The translations under genes and the position numbers were made by a program. The notes beneath the pieces are model-generated. The model did no database searches, had not been told where the DNA came from, and worked only from the letters and a program-made list of their open reading frames with translations. A stretch of 64,000 nt of DNA from an uncultured Methanobrevibacter sp. (GTDB lineage Archaea > Methanobacteriota > Methanobacteria > Methanobacteriales > Methanobacteriaceae), in NCBI RefSeq assembly GCF_934746965.1, contig NZ_CAKVFS010000006.1:104408-168407 (forward strand). The letters are read 5' to 3'. Below, one piece after another: positions 35,308 through 43,791 of this stretch; the first letter of the stretch is position 1, and each line of letters begins with the position of its first letter.

Positions 35308-35574
35308 GTGGCGTCTAAAAATGATGGAACACTAGTTGTGTTCATGATTATAGCATTAATAGCTTTTTGTGTAGGTGCTGGAATTGGTGTTTCCATGTCT
35401 ATGTCTGATGATGGTGCTGATGTAGCAAATAATACAACACATGTTGAAAATGTTACTCAAGAAATGACTACAAATTTAACTGATAAAAATAATGTTGTGG
35501 TTTATGATTCAGAAATAGATCAAGCAAATTATCTTGAAAGAGGAGATACAAACTTAAATTATACGAATAATTAA
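35308..35574 (+). CDS. Small single-pass membrane protein
   Basis: This protein of 88 residues has a cytoplasmic start (VASKNDGT), one hydrophobic helix (about residues 9-30, LVVFMIIALIAFCVGAGIGV) and an Asn/Thr/Asp-rich outer tail with several N-glycosylation-like NxT/S sites. I do not recognise a family. GTG 35308 is chosen because AGGGAG lies 6-11 bases upstream; an upstream TTG in frame lacks such a site. It follows the palm-domain gene by 23 bases and precedes argJ by 15, so it is most likely the third member of the NYN-palm set. Confidence 0.65.
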   Translation: MASKNDGTLVVFMIIALIAFCVGAGIGVSMSMSDDGADVANNTTHVENVTQEMTTNLTDKNNVVVYDSEIDQANYLERGDTNLNYTNN

Positions 35575-35589
35575 TTTATAGGGAATATT

Positions 35590-36810
35590 ATGATATTTAA
35601 AGAGATTAATGGGGGATTATCTGTTATTGATAATCTTAAAGTGGCTGGAGCTAAAGAAGGAAAATATGGTGTTGCAGTTATTGTAAGTGAAAATAGTGAT
35701 GCTTCAGCAGTTTTTACTTCAAATAAAATAGTGGCTGCTCCTGTAATTTATACTAAAAAGGTAGTTGAAAAAGGGAAAGTTTCTGCAGTTTTTGTAAATA
35801 GTGGTAATGCTAATTGTTTTACAGGTGAACAAGGAATAAAGGACTGTGAAGAATTAGTAGAATTAGTTTCTAAAGATTTAAAGATTCCTAAAGATGAAAT
35901 AGCTATTTCTTCAACAGGAGTCATTGGTCGTAAAATGCCTATGGATATTATTACTAAAGTTGCTTATGAAGTATTTCCTAAATTAGGTAATAAACCTGAA
36001 AATTCATTGGCTGCTGCAAAAGCTATTATGACTACTGATAAAATTCCAAAGGAATGTGCTTTGGAAGTTACATTAACTAATGGTGAAAAAGTTAAAATTG
36101 CAGGTATTACTAAAGGTAGTGGGATGATTGCTCCAAATATGGGAACAATGTTGTCATTTATTGTAACTGATGGAGTGATGAAAAGTAATAATATTAATAA
36201 ATCTCTTAAAATAGCTGTTGATAAAAGTTTTAACATGATTGTTGTTGATGGTGATGAAAGTACTAATGATACCTGTTTACTCATGGCAAATGGAGCATCA
36301 GGAGTTAATATAATTAATGATGGTGAAATCGACCCTAATTTTCAGGAAGCATTAGAATATCTTTGTATTAATCTGGCTAAAAAAATGGTTAAAGATGGTG
36401 AAGGAGCATCTAAGGTCATAGAAGCTAATGTTTATGGAGCTAAAAATATTGATGAAGCTAGACTTGCAGCAAAATCAATTGTAACATCTCCATTATTTAA
36501 ATCCGCAGTATTTGGTGGTGATCCAAATTGGGGAAGAATAGTTTCAGCAATTGGTTATTCTGGAGCTGATGTAAGTGCAGATACTGTAACCATAGCTATA
36601 GCTAATAATGATGATAATGTTGATCTTGTAAGAGAAGGGGAAATTCTTGCTTTTGAAGGAACAACTAATCTTGAAAGAGCTGAAAAAATAATGATTGGTG
36701 AAGAAATTATTGTAAATGTGAATTTAAATAAAGGTGGAAGTGAAGCTACTGCATGGGGTTGTGATTTAAGTTATGATTATGTCAAAATTAATGCAGAATA
36801 CACTACTTAA
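35590..36810 (+). CDS. argJ: Bifunctional ornithine acetyltransferase/N-acetylglutamate synthase
   Basis: This 406-residue ArgJ moves the acetyl group from N-acetylornithine to glutamate in arginine synthesis. It shows the autocleavage region SGMIAPNMGTMLSFIVTD (near residue 178), where the Thr of GTML starts the beta chain. Also visible are VNSGNANCFTG, GDESTNDTC and FGGDPNWGRI. Whether it is mono- or bifunctional cannot be told. argB lies 2.8 kb downstream with unrelated genes between. The gene may be transcribed together with the NYN-palm set because only 15 bases separate them. Confidence 0.96.
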   Translation: MIFKEINGGLSVIDNLKVAGAKEGKYGVAVIVSENSDASAVFTSNKIVAAPVIYTKKVVEKGKVSAVFVNSGNANCFTGEQGIKDCEELVELVSKDLKIPKDEIAISSTGVIGRKMPMDIITKVAYEVFPKLGNKPENSLAAAKAIMTTDKIPKECALEVTLTNGEKVKIAGITKGSGMIAPNMGTMLSFIVTDGVMKSNNINKSLKIAVDKSFNMIVVDGDESTNDTCLLMANGASGVNIINDGEIDPNFQEALEYLCINLAKKMVKDGEGASKVIEANVYGAKNIDEARLAAKSIVTSPLFKSAVFGGDPNWGRIVSAIGYSGADVSADTVTIAIANNDDNVDLVREGEILAFEGTTNLERAEKIMIGEEIIVNVNLNKGGSEATAWGCDLSYDYVKINAEYTT

Positions 36811-36964
36811 AGAAAAGATATAAATACTTTAAAAAGTAAATATTTTTATGTTATAGAAATTCTATTTTTGATTTTCGATTAAACTGATATTAAATCAAAT
36901 TTTAACTATTATAGTTATATTATTTGATTTTAATTTATTAATTAAATTTAATGGGGATATGATT

Positions 36965-37069
36965 ATGGCAAAAGTTAAAGGAACCAATAAAAGAACAAGA
37001 GCAAAAAGAAGTTATACCAAACCTGGTAGTAAAAGAGGAAGAGGAGTTAAACAAACCTGGAAAAAATAA
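36965..37069 (+). CDS. Tiny highly basic protein (34 residues)
   Basis: This short frame starts MAKVKGTNKRTRAKRSYT and ends GVKQTWKK. More than a third of the residues are Lys or Arg and there are no acidic residues. ATGGGGATATG gives a good ribosome binding site, and a T-rich terminator follows the stop. Both suggest a real, separately transcribed gene. The composition is like small ribosomal proteins (for example bacterial Thx) or nucleic acid-binding peptides. I do not recognise the family. Confidence 0.7.
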   Translation: MAKVKGTNKRTRAKRSYTKPGSKRGRGVKQTWKK

Positions 37070-37168
37070 TCCTCTTTTTTATAACTTTTTTTAAAGCTTT
37101 TTTTACTTAGAAACAATTATATACTATTTTTTAAAAAATATTACTCATATACTATAGGATGTGGTATT

Positions 37169-37783
37169 ATGGGTAAAAAAATGATGATGCCAGCAAATGG
37201 ACATAGAATTCAAGGTATGACTAGTGAAAAGTTCCTTGATGCTACAGAATTTTTAGATGAATTAAATCTTACAGGTAGCGAAAATTTCATGGATGCTGGA
37301 TGTGGTGATGGTCATGTGGCTATTAAAGCATTAAATGAGTACATTACTGATGGGTCTGTTTATGCATTAGATATTTATGAACCATCTATTGAAGATATGA
37401 TTAAATATAAAGAAGAAAACAATGTGGATAATTTAATTCCAATAGTATCTAATATTGCGGAACATATTGATTTGGATGATGAAATGTTAGATGTTATTTT
37501 AATGGTTAATGTTTTCCATGGTTTTAAAGCTACAAGAACTTTAGATGAAGCTGTTAATGAATTGTCTAGGGTAATTAAAACTGATGGTGGAAGAATAGCT
37601 ATAATGGATTATAAAAAACAAGATGTTAAACATGGTCCTCCAACAGCTATCAGAAGTTCTCCAGATGATTTGCAGGAATTATTCTCAGCACATGGTCTTA
37701 AAATGACTTATTTAAATGAAGAAATTGGGGAAGATATTCCTGAAGGTAAATCTCATTATTTAATAATATTTGAAAAAGAGTAG
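37169..37783 (+). CDS. SAM-dependent methyltransferase (class I)
   Basis: This 204-residue protein has the class I methyltransferase fold. Motif I is MDAGCGDGHVAIKAL near residue 42, an acidic end YALDIYEPS follows, and post-motif segments are VILMVNVFHGF and GGRIAIMDYKKQ. It is close to the UbiE/ArsM-like group, but the substrate is unknown. GGATGTGGT precedes the ATG. It lies five bases before the TarI-like gene and may belong to the CDP-ribitol operon; methylation of a related product is only a guess. Confidence 0.85.
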   Translation: MGKKMMMPANGHRIQGMTSEKFLDATEFLDELNLTGSENFMDAGCGDGHVAIKALNEYITDGSVYALDIYEPSIEDMIKYKEENNVDNLIPIVSNIAEHIDLDDEMLDVILMVNVFHGFKATRTLDEAVNELSRVIKTDGGRIAIMDYKKQDVKHGPPTAIRSSPDDLQELFSAHGLKMTYLNEEIGEDIPEGKSHYLIIFEKE

Positions 37784-37788
37784 TTAAA

Positions 37789-38493
37789 ATGATTTTTGTA
37801 GCTATTTTAGCAGGTGGAATTGGATCAAGAATGGGTGATACTGACACTCCTAAACAATTTTTAAATTTAGGTGATAAACCTATTTTAATCCATACTATCG
37901 AAAAATTTGTGATTAATGATGAAATGGATAAAATAATAGTTTTAACTCCACAAAATTTTATAAATCATACTAAACAATTAATTAAGGATTATATTTCAGA
38001 TAATGATAAAATTGTAGTAATTGAAGGTGGAGAAACTAGAAATGATACTTTAAAAAATAGTATTGATTATATTAATGAAAATTATAATATTGATGATGAT
38101 TCATTAATTATAACTCATGATTCTGTTCGTCCATTTGTAACTCATAGAATTATTCAGGATAATATTAAAGCTGCAAAACAGTGTGGGGCTTGTGATACTG
38201 TAATTCCAGCTACTGATACTATTGTTGAAAGTAGAGATGGCAATGTAATAACAGATATTCCAATTAGAGATTATTTTTATCAAGGACAAACTCCACAAAC
38301 ATTTAAAATAAACAAGTTAAATTCTTTAATTAATGATTTAACTGAAGATGAAAAAGAGATACTTACTGATGCTGCTAAAATTTTTGTTTTAAAAGGTGAA
38401 AAAGTATCTTTAGTTAAAGGAGATGTAACAAATATTAAAATTACATATCCTTACGATTTAAAATTAGCTAATACAATTTTACGATCAAAATGA
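37789..38493 (+). CDS. D-ribitol-5-phosphate cytidylyltransferase-like (TarI/IspD family)
   Basis: This 234-residue nucleotidyltransferase has AILAGGIGSRMGDTDTPKQF at the N-terminus for CTP binding, then EGGETRNDTLKNSI, THDSVRPFVT and YFYQGQTPQTFKI. The family includes IspD (MEP pathway) and TarI (CDP-ribitol). Archaea make isoprenoids from mevalonate, so IspD activity is unlikely. The overlapping downstream gene is a TarJ-like reductase, which makes D-ribitol-5-phosphate. The likely product is therefore CDP-ribitol for a wall or surface polymer. The stop overlaps the next start (ATGA). Confidence 0.88.
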   Translation: MIFVAILAGGIGSRMGDTDTPKQFLNLGDKPILIHTIEKFVINDEMDKIIVLTPQNFINHTKQLIKDYISDNDKIVVIEGGETRNDTLKNSIDYINENYNIDDDSLIITHDSVRPFVTHRIIQDNIKAAKQCGACDTVIPATDTIVESRDGNVITDIPIRDYFYQGQTPQTFKINKLNSLINDLTEDEKEILTDAAKIFVLKGEKVSLVKGDVTNIKITYPYDLKLANTILRSK

Positions 38494-39512
38494 TTAATGT
38501 TATTTATAGATTAGTGGCTCCAAAATTCTTTGAAGAGGCAATTGAAGAAATTGATGTTACTGATGGTGTAATTGTAAGACCTATGTATTTATCAATTTGT
38601 CAAGCTGATCAAAGATATTATCAGGGTAAAAGAGCTAGTGATGTTCTTGAAGAAAAGTTACCTATGGCATTAATTCATGAAGGTATTGGAAAGGTAATCT
38701 TTGATAGTACTGGGAATTTTAATGCAGGAGATATTGTTGTAATGATACCAAATACTCCAACTGAACACGATGAATATGTATCAGCTAATTACTTGTCATC
38801 ATCTAAATTTAGAGGTAGTGGTTTTGATGGATTTACATGTGATTTAATCAAATTAAATCATGATAGATTAGTTAAACTACCTTATAATTTTAATTTAGAA
38901 GTTTCTTCATTTATCGAATTAATATCAGTAATTTGTCATGGTATTTTTAGATTTGAAAAATCAGCTATTAAACGTAAAAATAAATTTGGTGTTTGGGGAG
39001 ATGGGAATTTAGGTTATATTACAGCATTACTACTTAATGAGTTTTATCCTGAAAGTGAAGTAATTGTCATTGGAAAACATTCTGAAAATTTAAACTTGTT
39101 TTCATTTGCAGATAAAGTTTATAAATTTCATGAAATTCCCAATGATTTAACTGTTGATCATGGTTTTGAATGTGTTGGATCAAATGCATCACAAGCAGCT
39201 ATTGACCAAATAATAAATGTAATAAATCCTCAAGGATCAATAATTCTATTTGGAGTAAGTGAATATTCAATTCCAATTAATACTAGATTAATTTTAGAAA
39301 AAGGATTAATTATTCAAGGGATAAGTAGGAGTGAAAGAAAAGATTTCTTAAAAGTAGTTGAAATACTTAAAAATAATCCTAAACTATTTAATTTATTAGA
39401 AAATTTAATAAATAATGTTGTATCTATTGAATCATTAAATGATTTAAAAGAAGCTTTTGATAAAGATTATATTTCAGGTTTTGGAAAAACAATTTTAAAA
39501 TGGGATAAATAG
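38490..39512 (+). CDS. Ribulose-5-phosphate reductase-like (TarJ, zinc alcohol dehydrogenase family)
   Basis: This 340-residue medium-chain dehydrogenase starts with VIVRPMYLSICQADQRYYQG, the TarJ-type signature with the catalytic zinc Cys. HEGIGKVIFD supplies the next ligand region, and FGVWGDGNLGYI forms the NADPH-binding Rossmann start. It should reduce D-ribulose-5-phosphate to D-ribitol-5-phosphate, the substrate of the overlapping upstream cytidylyltransferase. The structural zinc Cys cluster of classical alcohol dehydrogenases is missing, as in TarJ. The pair implies CDP-ribitol synthesis in this archaeon. Confidence 0.87.
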   Translation: MINVIYRLVAPKFFEEAIEEIDVTDGVIVRPMYLSICQADQRYYQGKRASDVLEEKLPMALIHEGIGKVIFDSTGNFNAGDIVVMIPNTPTEHDEYVSANYLSSSKFRGSGFDGFTCDLIKLNHDRLVKLPYNFNLEVSSFIELISVICHGIFRFEKSAIKRKNKFGVWGDGNLGYITALLLNEFYPESEVIVIGKHSENLNLFSFADKVYKFHEIPNDLTVDHGFECVGSNASQAAIDQIINVINPQGSIILFGVSEYSIPINTRLILEKGLIIQGISRSERKDFLKVVEILKNNPKLFNLLENLINNVVSIESLNDLKEAFDKDYISGFGKTILKWDK

Positions 39513-39574
39513 TAGTAGATTATGTCCCAAAGATTTAATAAATGATTAAGTAAAATAGTTAGTGTAGTGATTAA

Positions 39575-40453
39575 ATGAAGGACGTAAATATTTTAGTTGA
39601 GGCTTTACCTTATATTAAAAAATTCCATGAAAAAAAGATTCTAATTAAATATGGTGGCCATGCTATGGTTGATGAGGAAGCAATGTCTTCTACAGTTCGT
39701 GACACAGTTCTTTTGAAATATGTAGGTATGGAACCAATTATTGTTCATGGTGGAGGTCCAGAAATATCTAGATCTATGGATAAGTTAGGTAAAGAACCTA
39801 AATTTATTAAAGGACTAAGAGTTACTGATGAGGAAACAATGGAAATTATTGAAATGGTTTTAGTTGGTAAAATAAGTACTGATATTGTTTCTCAAATTTC
39901 TTATCATGATGGAAAAGGTATTAGTTTATCTGGTAAAGATAGTAGGTTAATCTTTGCTCATAAAAAACCAGTTAGTAAAGTTACTGATGAATCTGGAACT
40001 GAAGAAGAAATTGATTTAGGACTTGTGGGTGAAATTGACTGCATTAACACAGATTTACTTGAAATGTTTTTAAAAAATAATTATATTCCAGTTATATCTC
40101 CAGTAGGTATAGCTAATGATGGAACAAGTTTAAATTTAAATGCAGATACAGCAGCTGGTGAAATAGCTAGTTCTGTTGATGCTGAAAAATTAATAATTTT
40201 AACTGATGTTCCAGGTGTTTTAAGAGATCCTAATGATCCTAATTCTTTAATTCAAAGAATAAAAATAGATGAAATTCCAGATTTAATTGAACAAGGGGTT
40301 ATTTCTGGAGGAATGATTCCAAAAATAGAAACTTGTGTAAAAGCAATTGAAAATGGTGTTAAATCATGCCATATTATTGATGGACGTAAAAAACATTCTC
40401 TTTTACTTGAAATCTTCACAAAAAATGGCATAGGAACAATGATATATAAATAA
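39575..40453 (+). CDS. argB: Acetylglutamate kinase
   Basis: This 292-residue enzyme phosphorylates N-acetylglutamate in arginine synthesis. It shows KKILIKYGGHAM near residue 20, IVHGGGPEISRSMDKLG near 57, NLNADTAAGEIA near 188 and SGGMIPKIETCVKAI near 244, all typical of ArgB. The arginine-binding N-terminal helix (VNILVEALPYIKKF) of feedback-sensitive enzymes is present, so inhibition by arginine is plausible. GTAGTGATT precedes the ATG. It is the last plus-strand gene before a convergent acyl-CoA ligase. Confidence 0.97.
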   Translation: MKDVNILVEALPYIKKFHEKKILIKYGGHAMVDEEAMSSTVRDTVLLKYVGMEPIIVHGGGPEISRSMDKLGKEPKFIKGLRVTDEETMEIIEMVLVGKISTDIVSQISYHDGKGISLSGKDSRLIFAHKKPVSKVTDESGTEEEIDLGLVGEIDCINTDLLEMFLKNNYIPVISPVGIANDGTSLNLNADTAAGEIASSVDAEKLIILTDVPGVLRDPNDPNSLIQRIKIDEIPDLIEQGVISGGMIPKIETCVKAIENGVKSCHIIDGRKKHSLLLEIFTKNGIGTMIYK

Positions 40454-40489
40454 TTTTTTTTAACATGTAAAAAGGAGAATATAAAAAAA

Positions 40490-41968
40490 TTAGATTTGAT
40501 TATATTCTTCTCTTAATTTCCTTCTAAGTAACTTCCATCCGTTAACTCTTGGAAGTTCATCTAAATTAAATATTTTTCGAGGTACTTTGTATCTAGATAA
40601 ATTTTCACGAGCATATTTAATTAAACCTTCTTCATCGGTTTCGTTTTCCCAAACAACTGCCGCTACGGGTAATTCTCCACGATGACAGTCGGGGATACTG
40701 AAAATAGCTATTTCTTTTACTGCAGGATATTTTATTAATACCTCTTCTACTTCTGTTGGATAAATTTTCCATCCACTCATTACAATCATGTCTTTTTTAC
40801 GATCAGTAATGAATAAACGATTATCTTCATCAATATATCCAATATCTCCTGTTAAAAACCATCCATTTTCTAAAAATGCTTCTTTAGTAGCTATTTCTCG
40901 TTTCCAATAACCTTTAGCTACTGCAGGACCTCTTAATGCAATTTCTCCATGTTCATATTTTTCAAGTTCTTTAGTGTAATCATGTTCATCAACAATTTTA
41001 ACTTCTGAAAAGCAAACTGGATGCCCAACACTTTCAAATCTATCTGCTGTTCTATAGTCTTCAGGTCTAATAACTGTTCCAGTTCCAATTACAATTGTTT
41101 CAGATAAACCATAAGCATTAATTATAGGAATTTTGTATTTTTCATGGAATTGTTTCCAAATTTTTTTGTGTAATGGTCCTCCTCCACTTATTAATTCACG
41201 AACGGTTTTTAATTGTTCTTTTGCTTTGTTATCAAGTCTTGTTAAGGAATGGATTACCGGAGGCATACCTGTTAAAATAGTAACTTTTTCTTTTTGACAT
41301 AATTTAAGATATTCGTCTAAATTAAATTGTTCTATCATAATGTAATAAGCTCCAGCTCTAAGTGCTGCTATTGCCCAAGATAATCCTACATGAGCCATTG
41401 GATAAATTCCCATATAAACATCGTCTTGTTTTAAGGTTAATACATCACATTCATTGTGTATTGCTGTAAAATAATTTCCATGTGTAAGCATAGCTCCTTT
41501 TGGTTGTCCTGTTGTTCCGGAAGTATATTGTAATTGACATAAATCATCCCAGTTGGTAGGTTCTATAGGTAATATCTTTTCATTTTTATAATTGCTAATA
41601 TTTTTTGGAATGTATTTGTCAAGTTCTACAATATTTTTAGCTTCCTCATCTGTAATCATTAATTTAGCTTCAGAATCTCCAATAATATATTCAAGTTCAT
41701 GTGGAGTAAATACTCTGTTTGTTGGTATAGCTATTGCTCCAATCCTCCAGATTGCAAATAATGAGAATAAATAACTTGTAGAGTTATTTAAATATATTAA
41801 AACACGGTCTCCTTTTTTAATGCCGCATTTTTTTAAATCACGTGCAATTCCAGATGTTATTGATAATATTTCTTTTGAATTATATTTTTCATTAGTTTTT
41901 GGATTGTATAAGACATTTTTATCTAATCTACAAGCATTAGCATCAAGAAATGTAGTTATATTGAGCAT
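40490..41968 (-). CDS. Acyl/aryl-CoA synthetase (AMP-binding, ANL superfamily)
   Basis: This 492-residue adenylating enzyme has the P-loop QYTSGTTGQPKGAMLTHG (near residue 147), NAYGLSETIVIGTG (A5, near 285), GWFLTGDIGYIDEDNRLF (A7) and RKKDMIVMSGWKIYPTEVEE (A8). The C-terminal lysine region ends LPRVNGWKLLRRKL, where the usual GK(I/L)xR motif reads GWKLLR. It resembles long- or medium-chain acyl-CoA and benzoate-type ligases; the acid is unknown. The ATG directly abuts the stop of the upstream isocitrate/isopropylmalate dehydrogenase-type gene, so they form an operon. Confidence 0.9.
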   Translation of the reverse strand: MLNITTFLDANACRLDKNVLYNPKTNEKYNSKEILSITSGIARDLKKCGIKKGDRVLIYLNNSTSYLFSLFAIWRIGAIAIPTNRVFTPHELEYIIGDSEAKLMITDEEAKNIVELDKYIPKNISNYKNEKILPIEPTNWDDLCQLQYTSGTTGQPKGAMLTHGNYFTAIHNECDVLTLKQDDVYMGIYPMAHVGLSWAIAALRAGAYYIMIEQFNLDEYLKLCQKEKVTILTGMPPVIHSLTRLDNKAKEQLKTVRELISGGGPLHKKIWKQFHEKYKIPIINAYGLSETIVIGTGTVIRPEDYRTADRFESVGHPVCFSEVKIVDEHDYTKELEKYEHGEIALRGPAVAKGYWKREIATKEAFLENGWFLTGDIGYIDEDNRLFITDRKKDMIVMSGWKIYPTEVEEVLIKYPAVKEIAIFSIPDCHRGELPVAAVVWENETDEEGLIKYARENLSRYKVPRKIFNLDELPRVNGWKLLRRKLREEYNQI

Positions 41969-42967
41969 TTAGTCACCTTCAAGTATTTCATTTGTGATGG
42001 TTTTGGTAAGTTCCATTGTTGTACTGTTTCCACCTAAATCTGGAGTTAATGTTTTTTGGTTGTTTACAACAGTTTCAACAGCATTATTTATCTTTTTACT
42101 TAATTCATATTCTTTTAGATAATCCAACATCATGGCTATAGTTAAAATCATAGAACAAGGGTTAGCTATACCTTTACCTGCAATATCTGGTGCTGATCCA
42201 TGTACTGGTTCAAATAATCCATGTTTATCTCCAATATTTCCTGATGGTGCAAGTCCAAGACCACCTACAAGTCCAGCACTTTCATCAGATAATATGTCTC
42301 CAAATAAATTGCTGGTTACAATTATATCAAATGATTGTGGTTGTGTAATAAGATACATTGCTGTTGCATCAACATATAAATCATTAGTTTTAATATGTGG
42401 GTAGTTTTTAGCTATTTTATAAAAACTTTCTTTAAATACACCGTCTGTTTTTTTCAAAACATTGCTTTTATGTACGCATGTTACTTTTTGTTTTTGTTTA
42501 GATTTACATTGTTCAAAAGCAACTTCGGATATTTTTTCGCTGGCTTTTTTGGTAATAACTCGATTAGCTATTAATTTGTTGTCTTGTTCATATTCTATTT
42601 GACTGTAAAGACCTTCGGTGTTTTCACGAACTATTAAAAAATCAATATCTTTGGCTATTGATTTAACGCCTTTGTAAGATTTTATGGGTCTTAAATTTGC
42701 ATATACATCAAGTTCTTTTCTAAGATTTATAATCGGGCTTGGTTGTCCAGCTGTACTTGTAATTGCTCCAAATAATGTTGCATCTGAATTTTTAGCTATT
42801 TTAATAGTTTCTTCAGGTAATGTGGTTCCAGTCTTGTTGAAACATTCAAAACCAGCTTCACCATATTCAAAACTAAAATTTAAATCTAGTTTATCTAATA
42901 AATATTCACCAGATTCCATTACTTCTTTTCCAATTCCATCGCCGGGGATTATTGCAATTTTATACAT
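41969..42967 (-). CDS. Isopropylmalate/homoisocitrate dehydrogenase family enzyme (AksF or LeuB)
   Basis: This 332-residue beta-decarboxylating dehydrogenase has AIIPGDGIGKEVM at the N-terminus, LRKELDVYANLRP for substrate binding, VRENTEGLYS near residue 122 and NLFGDILSDESAGLVGGLGL with the metal aspartates. The NAD site is EPVHGSAPDIAGKGIANP. Methanogens carry two such enzymes: LeuB for leucine and AksF for the 2-oxosuberate part of coenzyme B. Sequence alone does not let me choose; the 332-residue size fits both. It is followed without a gap by an acyl-CoA ligase gene. Confidence 0.9.
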   Translation of the reverse strand: MYKIAIIPGDGIGKEVMESGEYLLDKLDLNFSFEYGEAGFECFNKTGTTLPEETIKIAKNSDATLFGAITSTAGQPSPIINLRKELDVYANLRPIKSYKGVKSIAKDIDFLIVRENTEGLYSQIEYEQDNKLIANRVITKKASEKISEVAFEQCKSKQKQKVTCVHKSNVLKKTDGVFKESFYKIAKNYPHIKTNDLYVDATAMYLITQPQSFDIIVTSNLFGDILSDESAGLVGGLGLAPSGNIGDKHGLFEPVHGSAPDIAGKGIANPCSMILTIAMMLDYLKEYELSKKINNAVETVVNNQKTLTPDLGGNSTTMELTKTITNEILEGD

Positions 42968-43072
42968 TATTTCACTTAGTTAATTTTGTTCGTATATTTT
43001 CGAAATATATTTATATAGTTAGATATAATTATTATATGTTTACAGTTTATTAAATATTAGTGAGGGATGTTT

Positions 43073-43540
43073 ATGTCAAAATCTGTTGAAGAATTAATTG
43101 AAGACTTAAATAACCAAGATGAATTTGTTGTTGAAGCTGCTATTGGTGAATTAGAAATAATGGGGGAAGAATCTGTTGATGCTTTAATGTCTGCTTTATC
43201 TCACAGGAAAAAAAATGTTCGTTTAAATGCAGCAAAAATTTTAGGAATTATGTCTAATCCTAAAGCTATTGATGCTTTAATTTTAACTTTAAGAGATAGT
43301 AATAAATTAGTTAGAAGGGAAGCATCTACTGCTTTAAGTCGTATGGGGCAATTAGCTGTTGATCCTTTGATTGATATTTTGGATGATGAAGATTGGAGAG
43401 TTAGAGGTGCAGCTGCTTGGGCTTTAGGAAATTTAAAAGATAAAGCAGCTATTGAACCACTCAAAGCGCTTTTAAATGATGAAAGTGGTTATGTTAAAGC
43501 TGGTGCATTAAATGCAATAAATACTATTAAAGAAGAATAA
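43073..43540 (+). CDS. HEAT-repeat (PBS lyase-like) protein
   Basis: This 155-residue protein is made almost wholly of about five HEAT-like repeats of 31 residues, for example VDALMSALSHRKKNVRLNAA, IDALILTLRDSNKLVRREAS and VDPLIDILDDEDWRVRGAAA. It should fold as a small superhelical scaffold for protein binding. ATG 43073 is chosen because TGAGGGATG (43061-43069) acts as ribosome binding site; the ATG in that site is in frame six bases earlier. It stands alone and its partner is unknown. Confidence 0.85.
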   Translation: MSKSVEELIEDLNNQDEFVVEAAIGELEIMGEESVDALMSALSHRKKNVRLNAAKILGIMSNPKAIDALILTLRDSNKLVRREASTALSRMGQLAVDPLIDILDDEDWRVRGAAAWALGNLKDKAAIEPLKALLNDESGYVKAGALNAINTIKEE

Positions 43541-43646
43541 CTATATTTGTTATTTTCTTCATTTTTTCCTTTTTTTTAAGATTTTTTTTGAACATTATAT
43601 ATTTTTATTGATATATTCATAGTTTTTTTCAGAATTTTTTTTAGTC

Positions 43647-43660
43647 GGAAGTACTTTTCC
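43647..43660 (+). promoter_or_regulatory. GGAA-N6-TTCC site, candidate NrpR (nitrogen) operator
   Basis: The sequence reads GGAAGTACTTTTCC and lies six bases before a TATA box. GGAA-N6-TTCC is the known operator form of the nitrogen repressor NrpR in Methanococcus. The genes behind it make glutamine-dependent enzymes including glutamate synthase, which fits nitrogen control. Confidence 0.6.
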
Positions 43661-43666
43661 ACTACA

Positions 43667-43676
43667 TTTATATAAT
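43667..43676 (+). promoter_or_regulatory. TATA box of the pdxT-glutamate synthase operon
   Basis: ATTTATATAA sits directly after the GGAA-N6-TTCC element. It would place the transcription start near 43700 and leave a leader of about 90 bases before pdxT. Confidence 0.5.
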
Positions 43677-43791
43677 ATGAATGGATAAATATTATATTAG
43701 CAAATATTCTATATCTTAATAATTTTTACTATAACTTTTAGAATTACTGCTATTTTTTAGAATAATATTTTTACAATGGTTAGTGAGTTAT

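Noticed and set aside
37789..38493. Reading the cytidylyltransferase as IspD of the MEP pathway
   Set aside because: Archaea make isoprenoids by the mevalonate route, and the overlapping neighbour is a TarJ-type reductase.
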